DNA from: Luidia sarsii
Taxonomy: Eukaryota; Echinodermata; Asteroidea; Paxillosida; Luidiidae
NCBI GenBank assembly: GCA_949987565.1
Contig: OX465116.1
Span: 1,341,001 to 1,405,000 of the forward strand
DNA length: 64,000 bases
Direction: 5' to 3'
Position 1 is the stretch's first letter; each line of letters opens with the position of its first letter. Of this stretch, positions 58,114 through 64,000 are shown piece by piece. The notes below the pieces were generated by a model. It was given only the letters and a program-made list of their open reading frames with translations. It searched no databases and had not been told where the DNA came from. The position numbers were made by a program, and so were the translations under genes.

Positions 58114-61100
58114 CTTCTGCTGCTGCTGCTGCTGTTGCTGTTGCTGCTGTTGCCGTTGCTGCTGTTGTTGCTGTTGTTGCTGTTGCTGTTACTGCTGTTG
58201 CTGTTGTTGCTGTTGTTGTTGCTGCTGCTGTTGCTGCTGCTGTTGTTGTTGCTGCCTTTACTGTTTCTGTTGCTGTGGCTTCTGCCCGTCGTTATTCTCA
58301 TCATCCTATCCAAGAATGCAGTTCACCTTTCTCTCCCTCTGTATTTCCCGTCCGACCCGACCCCCAGGCCGTGTCCGCCTTTCAGGACCTCTGCAAGGCG
58401 TCGGCCCAAATCCCAGCCACGCCCGCCAGGCCCGATCCCGAGCTGCCGGACATGTTTGACATGGACACGGCCACCTACATGGGCGGGGCCATGGAGTCCA
58501 TGAGCAACGGGACCGACACCCTCAAGGCCAACCCCTCCTGCATACCCAACCTTAGCATGGTGGCCACGCCCTTCGAGGTCAGGAAGTTCACACTTGATAG
58601 TTCAATGCATACATTTTTCTGAAAATTCCTTCCTAAAAGGATTGTGTGGCTACATTCGGGCAGTATGATGACTCATGGGCTATGGCTTAGAATAGCGCAC
58701 AAGTCTTTGGGAAGTGGCTGCAGCTGCTAGCCACAGGCTTCCATAGACTTGTGTGTGATTCAGAGCCATAGCCAATGTATTTGGACAGGGCCTATCAACT
58801 GTATTGATTGATGTCACTGATTTATTGGCTGTGGCTTAGAATAGCACACAAGTCTATGGGAAGTGGCTGCAGCTGCTAGCCACAGGCTTCCATAGACTTG
58901 TGTGTGATTCAGAGCCATAGCCAATGTATTTGGACAGGGCCTATCAACTGTATTGATTGATGTCACTGATTTATTGGCTGTGGCTGAAAATAACACAAGT
59001 CTATGGGAAGTGGCTGCAGCGGCTACAGCTAGCAGTTCCCATAGACTCTTGTGTAACTACAAGCCATAGCCAGTCAATTTTGACAGGGCCTTAGCCACCC
59101 AAAGTGATCTTCGGCTCCAACTCTTCTCCCCTGTCCCCAGGTCAAAGTTGAAGGGTTAACTGTGGATGCCCTGAAGAACACAAAGGTCAAGCTCACGGTG
59201 GACGTTTCGCTCGGCAGTCTCTCCATCATGAAGCATTATGGGAAGGATATGAAGGAAGAAATGACGATTTATTCTCACGACAAAAGTGAGTGGTTGACGT
59301 ATATTTCGCTCCTAGCAGGACCTTTCTAAAAGGCCGAAGGCTCGTGTTAGGATCGAAACATCAGGCCCTCTAATCTGTTCAAATGTTCCCAGTCTGTTTT
59401 CCCTTTCGTGGTTTTGATTGAATTGTGATTGATTTTTTGTTTTTCCTTTTAGTCGTTCAGCTGATCAAGTCCCGGGTGAATCACACCAAACTCCTAATCC
59501 GATTCTCCAACGGCAAAAAGAAGGAGTACGGCTTTGACGACGCAAAGGTTTGTGGAGGATTGCTCACCATTCTTCTCAGGAGTCCACCCGAAAGCGTACC
59601 GGAAGTACCTCACAGAGAAGGGATACCTCAAGAGTGAAGAAACAGAGAGAGACCAAAAACCAACCGGAGAAGAAACAATCGCAGCAGAACTGGAAGCAGC
59701 CAACACGACCTGCCCAAAAACCGAAGCAACAATTTTTCCATTGTCGTCCATTGTTGCTCTTTTGATCCCTTCCCTACTGCTTGCCCTCCACTTTGATCTC
59801 ACCCTGGTCTTTCTACCAGCTTTCCTCCTTTGATACCTTCCCTACTGCTTGCCCTTCCCTTTGATACCTTCCCTACTGCCTGCCCTTCCCTTTGATCTCA
59901 CCCTGGTCTGTCTACCAGCTTTCCTCCTTTGATCCCTTCCCTACTGCCTGCCCTTCCCTTTGATCTCACCCTGGTCTGTCTACCAGCTTTCCTCCTTTGA
60001 TCCCTTCCCTACTGCCTGCCCTTCCCTTTGATCTCACCCTGGTCTGTCTACCAGCTTTCCTCCATTGATCCCTTCTCTACTGCTTGCCCTTCCCTTTGAT
60101 CTCACCCTGGTCTGTCTACCAGCTTTCCTCCTTTGACCCCTTCCTTACAGCTTGCCCTTCCCTTTTTTTAACAGAAAAGGGAGACTTTCTGTCAGCTAAT
60201 ACAGTGTATGAAGATGGAGCACTCCAACAGCAAAGAATTGGATCAGATCTCGGTCTTCATTGGAACCTGGAACATGGGTAGGTCACCACCTCCGACCTTT
60301 GACCCCGGCCCTTTGATCAGATGTTCTTCATAGCTTAAGGCTGGTGATGGGCCATTCGGTGCACCCATTCACAGTCACACCTGTGCAGCTTGTACACAAT
60401 GGGCCATTCAGTGCACCTATTCATAGTCACAGTCTGTGTGCAATTCAGTGCATCAATGCAGTACTAATGTAAGGGATTTTACTGATGATGTTATGTGGTT
60501 TGGTTGCTAGGCGCGGCCATCCCTCCCAGCAGCATCACCTCGTGGCTGACCTGCCAGGGTGAGGGGAAGACCAGAGACCTGAGCCTGGCGGCCATGCCTC
60601 ACGACCTGTATGTCATCGGGGCACAGGAGTTCAAGAGTGCTGCCATCAGTGACCGGGACTGGATCAGTCGTGTCAAGATGGAGATTGCCCGCCTGAATGC
60701 CGCCACCAACAAGGAGTATGTCACGGTGAGCCACTCAATCCTTGCCTTCTCTCTCTCTTTCTCTCCCCTGCATCTCTCTGTCATCACTCTGTTTCCCTCC
60801 CTCTTTCCCATCCTCCCCCTCCCTGATTTTCTCTCTCTCGCTATTTTTGTTATCTCTCTGCCCCTCTCTGCCTCTCCCTTATCTATTTCCCTCTCTCTGG
60901 CCCTCTGTCTCTCTCTGTCTCTTTGCCTCTCTGTGTCTCTCTCTGTCTCTCTGCCTCTCTCTGTCTCTCTCTGTCTCTTTCTGTCTCCCTGTCCCTGTCT
61001 CTGGCCCTCTGTCTCTCTCTGTCTCTCTCTCTGTCTCTCTGTCTGTCTCTCTGTCCCTGTCTCTGGCCCTCTGTCTCTCTCTGTCTCTCTGCCTCTCTGC

Positions 61101-64000
61101 CTCTCTCTGTCTCTTTCTGTCTCCCTGTCCCTGTCTCTGGCCCTCTGTCTCTCTCTGTCTCTCTCTCTGTGTCTCTCTGTCCCTGTCTCTGGCCCTCTGT
61201 CTCTCTCTGTCTCTCTGCCTCTCTGCCTCTCTCTGTCTCTTTCTGTCTCCCTGTCCCTGTCTCTGGCCCTCTGTCTCTCTCTGTCTCTCTCTCTGTGTCT
61301 CTCTGTCCCTGTCTCTGGCCCTCTGTCTCTCTCTGTCTCTCTGCCTCTCTCTGTCTCTTTCTGTCTCCCTGTCCCTGTCTCTGGCCCTCTGTCTCTCTCT
61401 GTCTCTCTCTCTGTGTCTCTCTGTCCCTGTCTCTGGCCCTCTGTCTCTCTCTGTCTCTCTGCCTCTCTCTGTCTCTTTCTGTCTCCCTGTCCCTGTCTCT
61501 GGCCCTCTGTCTCTCTCTGTCTCTCTCTCTGTGTCTCTCTGTCCCTGTCTCTGGCCCTCTGTCTCTCTCTGTCTCTCTGCCTCTCTCTGTCTCTTTCTGT
61601 CTCCCTGTCCCTGTCTCTGGCCCTCTGTCTCTCTCTGTCTCTCTCTCTGTGTCTCTCTGTCCCTGTCTCTGGCCCTCTGTCTCTCTCTGTCTCTCTGCCT
61701 CTCTCTGTCTTTCTCTGTCTCTCTGCCTCTCTCTGTCTCTCTCTGTCTCTCTGCCTCTCTCTGTCTCTCTTTCTATCCCACCGTAGTCTCTCCACTGACT
61801 TTCCTCCTTTAGTCCACCTTCATTCATCTGTACCTCATTAGTTCTCCTCCCTCTCATCTCTTTTTCTCATTTGAGAATGGTCCTGAGAGAGACCTTCTCA
61901 AAGGCAGACTGACAAGGCCAAAATCGGTATCATTTTGGATCATCGATGTCACTGTCACCAAATTGTTTGCTTAATCTTGTATCACATTGAGACTCACACA
62001 AAAAAAGTTGTACAGTAATTTTCTCGTGTTTCCGTCCACAAACTGTTCTGGACGGGTAATGGTTGACCTTTGTTCCTCTTCTCGGTCAGGTGTCCATGAC
62101 CTCTCTCTGGGGCCTTCGTCTGGCCGTCCTGGTCAGTCCTGAGCACGAGCACCAGATCAGCCATGTCCGGGAGTCCTTTGTCCGCACCGGCATCGCCAAC
62201 ACTCTAGGTAACCACACACACACAAAAACCCGCCTGAGGTGATCGGCTGAAATGATCACTATTCATTCGTATCATTTGGCTCGAACAGAGGCCGCCTGAC
62301 TTGTATGACGCGGACTCGCTCGATGACAAATTTACTCTGGCTAGGACTCAGTAGGGACTTGCGTGACTTGTGGCTCAATTTAAAAAAACATCCAACGCAA
62401 CAATTGGTAATTGCAACACTACTAGGATAGACTCCAATTGCCAGCTAGCAGCTTTTGTATACTCATATTGAGGGTATTGAAGGGTATGGGTTGCTCAAAT
62501 AACTTGATATCTACAGTTTACTTGACTATCTTACCGATATGAGTGCTTGCCTTTTACCATTCAATGTTCTTTGGGAAAACTGCCCCCAAAACGGGAAAAA
62601 GTGTTTCCAATACAGTGCTTAGATCGAAGACTCAAGACTCGACATTTGTGACTCGTGACCAATGACAGACTCAACCTGGATGACTCGGGACTCTGGACTC
62701 GACTCAAAGACAAGTCTGAAAAAAAAAGCTCAACACCAATTATCAGACTGGCAAGCAGTATAGAACTCAGGTCTCTATAAAAAAAAAACAAGGTTTTTCA
62801 TGATTTTTTTTTCAGCCAGAATTCTCTGCCCATCTTGGAACGGCATTTCTATCAAGATGGCATTGGAAATTGTTGACTTTGCCTCCGTTGTGTGCAGAGT
62901 CATCGTCACAGGACATCTTTGTTCTTATTCCGTTGCCAGGCAACAAGGGAGCAGTGGGCACCTCTTTCCACTTCAGCGGCACCTCCTTCTGTTTCATCAA
63001 CGCTCACCTCACCTCAGGAACAGAAAAATGCACCAGGTACGACAGAAAATGCTTTTCCTCCGCAGCCTATAAGCAGTTGATCACCCTTTCACAAGAACCG
63101 TATTTCGATATCAGACGCCGATTTCACTAATGCGTTGTGATCATCGCAAACGCCAAAAATCTATCATACCCTGGCCTCCTTAAAACTCCTAAACCAAGCA
63201 GTGTTTGGTCTTGTTTCTGCTCCAACCAACAGGCGTAACAACAACTACCATGACATTATCCGTGGGCTGGCTCTCAGCTCTAAAGGATTGAGCCCATTTG
63301 ATCTGACCAACCAGTTTCATCACCTCTTCTTCCTGGGTGACCTCAACTACCGGATTGAGTGGAACATTCCTGTAAGCAACCCCCTCCCCTAGCCCCCAAC
63401 CCCCCCCCCCAAAAAAAAATAATAAATAAATAAAAATAATAATAATAATAAATTAATTAATTAATTGAAATAATTTAAAATAAAATAATGATAAAAAAAT
63501 AATAATACTTTTTACTTTTGCAAAGAAAACTTTATTCCGAATTCAGGAGGGATACAATGCAAATAAGGGGAAAATATACAAAGTGGGATAATTGCACGTA
63601 AAAGAAAAGAAGATTCAAGAAAAGAAAACCTTGGGAATTTATAGACATGTTGCATTATTTTGTATAAACGTTTACTTTAGTTTGAACAAAATTAATGAAT
63701 AACTTATGTGTGCATCCAAGAACTCAGAAAACCTCCCAAAGCAGAGGCATACGCCATATCTCGGAGTCCAAGCAGCTGCTTAGGAAGGAAACAGAGAGAA
63801 CAAGAAACAAAATCTTAACTAGGGAGGGGTATACATTGCCTTGATAATAATAATAATAAAAAAGCAGGTTTATATTAAACGATGCCCACAAGTCAGAAGA
63901 CCTCCCACAAGTCACTGGCTCCGCCCACAAGTCAGTGGTCCCTCCCACAAGTCCTTTTATTTCTCACCGTATTACTCTTTTGGATTTCAGGAGATTCTGC
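48400..64000 (+). CDS. INPPL1/INPP5D: SHIP-type SH2-containing inositol 5-phosphatase (5' part)
   Basis: Removes the 5-phosphate of PI(3,4,5)P3, opposing PI3K signalling at the membrane. A 5' non-coding exon (about 48400-48540, donor GTGAGT) joins an acceptor at 50105. Coding exons: 50108-50268 (ATG 50108), 52354-52414, 52997-53141, 53603-53861, 54427-54517, 56969-57052, 58368-58577, 59141-59285, 59453-59547, 60175-60277, 60511-60725, 62090-62207, 62940-63036, 63233-63371, 63991->64000. This gives 641 residues plus the start of another exon, in consistent phases. SH2 is at about 14-105 (WYHGSI; FLVRDS with phosphotyrosine-binding Arg40). A helical linker follows, then a PH-like region (about 335-430) and the catalytic domain from about 443. 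Vertebrates have two paralogues; this is probably the single pre-duplication type. The C-terminus lies outside the window. Confidence 0.92.
48458..48539 (+). promoter_or_regulatory. Two upstream ORFs in the SHIP 5' non-coding exon
   Basis: ATG 48458 opens a 9-codon frame (MSEVVFPGG, stop). ATG 48492 opens a 15-codon frame ending TAA 48537-48539, just before the donor at 48541. If the transcript starts upstream of 48458, both precede the main ATG. The transcription start is not known. Confidence 0.4.
48541..50105 (+). other. First intron of the SHIP gene
   Basis: No coding sequence recognised. It contains a 25-bp tandem repeat at 49000-49285 (CATTTTTCCTTCATAATTTC unit) and a family A copy at 49635-49720. 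Confidence 0.5.
49000..49285 (+). repeat. 25-bp tandem repeat (CCCTGTCATTTTTCCTTCAT unit)
   Basis: At least six near-identical 25-bp units from about 49130, with diverged units before that. In SHIP intron 1. Confidence 0.8.
50330..50820. repeat. (TTTTTACAT)n tracts split by a family A palindrome
   Basis: TTTTTACATTTTTACAT runs at 50340-50430 and 50640-50820 flank an inverted family A pair (GTTTCGATCCTAGCAGGACC and complement, 50435-50605, with its long tail). The element seems inserted into the pre-existing tract. Confidence 0.75.
50821..52110. other. SHIP intron, no recognised feature
   Basis: AT-rich intronic DNA between SH2 exons. Open frames here show no splice support or family resemblance. 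Confidence 0.45.
52115..52250 (+). repeat. SINE-1 copy (best preserved)
   Basis: GACTAGTTGACTATTAGGGA, GGCCACCATCTAAGGGCTGG, A box ATAGCTCAGACGGTAGAGCA, then CCAGAGGTCTCGGGCTCAAG (B box) and TCCCGGTCCAGTCC. GGGCTGG and CCAGTCC can pair as an acceptor stem, so the tRNA ancestry is clear. Confidence 0.8.
52820..52996 (+). repeat. SINE-1 copy abutting a SHIP exon
   Basis: Same leader and A/B boxes as the copy at 52115 (GCTGAATAGCTCAGATGGAA; GGTCTCAGGTTCAAGTTCCA). Its T-rich tail continues to the acceptor AG at 52995-52996. Confidence 0.75.
53335..53520 (+). repeat. (CTTCCTC)n pyrimidine tract
   Basis: CTCCTCTTCCACC-type low-complexity sequence in the intron before the SHIP exon at 53603. A family A half-copy lies just upstream at 53190-53235. 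Confidence 0.8.
53875..54365 (+). repeat. (GACAGA)n purine-rich tract
   Basis: AGAGACAGACAGATAG words fill the intron between SHIP exons 53603-53861 and 54427-54517. Confidence 0.85.
54518..55860. other. SHIP intron with a family D copy
   Basis: A diverged family D element spans 55010-55440 (GACCTCCGAATCTTGAGCAC; AAAAGCCACACAGACGTCCC). It is interrupted by unrelated sequence between 55080 and 55320. Nothing else recognised. Confidence 0.5.
55860..56345 (+). repeat. 111-bp family B tandem array (4 units)
   Basis: GTGTGGCTCTGAGAAGAGCC starts at 55984, 56095 and 56206 with an earlier diverged unit at about 55868 and a truncated end at about 56317; the period is 111 bp. Each unit holds GAAGGTTTGCATGGTGGGTT and GTTTGCAGTGACACCATGTG from family B. 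Confidence 0.9.
57060..57470 (+). repeat. Degenerate TTGACCCATG-type repeat
   Basis: CCATGACCCTTGACC/CATGGTACTTGACCC words of 15-30 bp, directly after the SHIP exon ending 57052. Confidence 0.65.
57890..58265 (+). repeat. (CTG/TTG)n trinucleotide-rich tract
   Basis: About 370 bp of CTGCTGTTGTTGCTG, ending about 100 bp before the SHIP exon at 58368. Poly-Leu and poly-Ser/Asn frames are artefacts. Confidence 0.9.
58683..59085 (+). repeat. 149-bp family C tandem repeat (3 units)
   Basis: Units start at 58683, 58832 and 58981. Each contains CACAAGTCTATGGGAAGTGG and the inverse CTTCCATAGACTTGTGTG, so each can form a hairpin. In the intron before SHIP exon 59141. Confidence 0.88.
59740..60172 (+). 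repeat. 68-bp minisatellite ending at a SHIP splice acceptor
   Basis: TCTACCAGC recurs at 59911, 59979, 60047 and 60115 (68-bp period), within units of CTTTGATCTCACCCTGGTCT and TTCCCTACTGCCTGCCC. Earlier partial units go back to about 59740. The last unit runs into the acceptor for exon 60175. Confidence 0.88.
60740..61790 (+). repeat. CT-rich array with ~118-bp higher-order period
   Basis: Built of CTCTCTGTCTC with a marker GTGTCTCTCTGTCCCTG at 61169, 61295, 61413, 61531 and 61649 (126, then 118 bp three times). Lies between SHIP exons 60511-60725 and 62090-62207. The long Ser/Leu and Arg/Glu frames in it are not genes. Confidence 0.92.
62208..62939. other. SHIP intron, no recognised feature
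   Basis: Intronic DNA with several GACTC words (62625-62710). Otherwise nothing identified. Confidence 0.4.
63372..63990. other. Last SHIP intron in the window
   Basis: C/A-rich then (AATA)n/AATTAATT low-complexity sequence (63400-63500), followed by AT-rich DNA and a CCCACAAGTCA..CCTCC repeat (63885-63955). It ends at the acceptor TTTCAG (63985-63990). Confidence 0.5.

Larger units (their letters stand above)
60175..64000 (+). other. INPPL1/INPP5D: Inositol polyphosphate 5-phosphatase catalytic exons of SHIP
   Basis: Conserved 5-phosphatase motifs appear in order: FIGTWNMG (exon 60175), [11 protein letters not shown] (60511), [19 protein letters not shown] and [17 protein letters not shown] (62090/62940), [11 protein letters not shown] (62940), [13 protein letters not shown] and [12 protein letters not shown] (63233). 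The family's metal-binding Asn (GTWNMG) and Glu (AQE), the HLTSG block and the GDLNYR block are all intact, so the enzyme should be active. The remaining catalytic motif lies beyond the window end. Confidence 0.9.

Noticed and set aside
57844..58503. 219-codon poly-Leu frame resembling a membrane protein
   Set aside because: Translation of the CTG/TTG tract in a SHIP intron, running into the wrong frame of exon 58368-58577.
60495..61857. 448-codon + frame and 398-codon - frame in the SHIP gene
   Set aside because: Only the first ~77 codons (to 60725) are real exon. The rest reads through the donor into the 118-bp CT-rich array.

Overview
This window is nuclear DNA from an intron-rich animal. 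Genes are split into 50-300 bp coding exons with GT..AG introns and metazoan domain architectures, and they sit among many short interspersed and tandem repeats. The gene set fits a non-vertebrate metazoan, most likely a marine deuterostome (echinoderm, hemichordate or cephalochordate). The species cannot be fixed from the sequence alone. All exon models below come from reading splice sites and phases by eye. Each gene model that is complete within its visible part sums to a multiple of three.

Layout. (1) <1-12676, + strand: the 3' part of a GCC2-type GRIP golgin, 20 exons and 1181 residues in the window, ending in a GRIP domain. (2) 12677-22306: gene-free DNA with a (CCCAA/CCCAG)n array directly after the GCC2 stop, SINE-like elements and fold-back repeats. 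(3) 22307-31745, + strand: an unrecognised intracellular protein. Either of two first exons (22307-22999 or 25329-25754) joins seven shared exons. These encode a PDZ-like domain followed by a C-terminal segment that resembles an IL-1/IL-18-type beta-trefoil. This is the most novel gene here. (4) 31746-38315: mostly non-coding, with a weakly supported three-exon 57-codon gene (33988-38192, +) ending 124 bp from the next gene's stop. (5) 47581-38316, - strand: a complete 14-exon very-long-chain acyl-CoA dehydrogenase (ACADVL, 639 aa). (6) 47582-48400: a short divergent promoter region holding an inverted-repeat element. (7) about 48400->64000, + strand: a SHIP-type inositol 5-phosphatase (SH2, helical linker, PH-like region, catalytic domain), cut off by the window end.

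The genes do not form a pathway. They act in Golgi tethering, an unknown intracellular or cytokine-like role, mitochondrial beta-oxidation and phosphoinositide signalling. The non-coding DNA is dominated by a few repeat families that I label A-E. A is a motif centred on a 'cctagcagga' hairpin next to 'gaaacgtc'. B is a fold-back with 'agagccggtaactcaacgtttcgggcag'-like arms. C is a hairpin unit around 'tccatagact'. D is a roughly 200 bp dispersed element. E is a roughly 150 bp terminal-inverted-repeat element. Two SINE-like families with tRNA-like boxes are also present. A, B and C occur both as dispersed copies and as tandem arrays.
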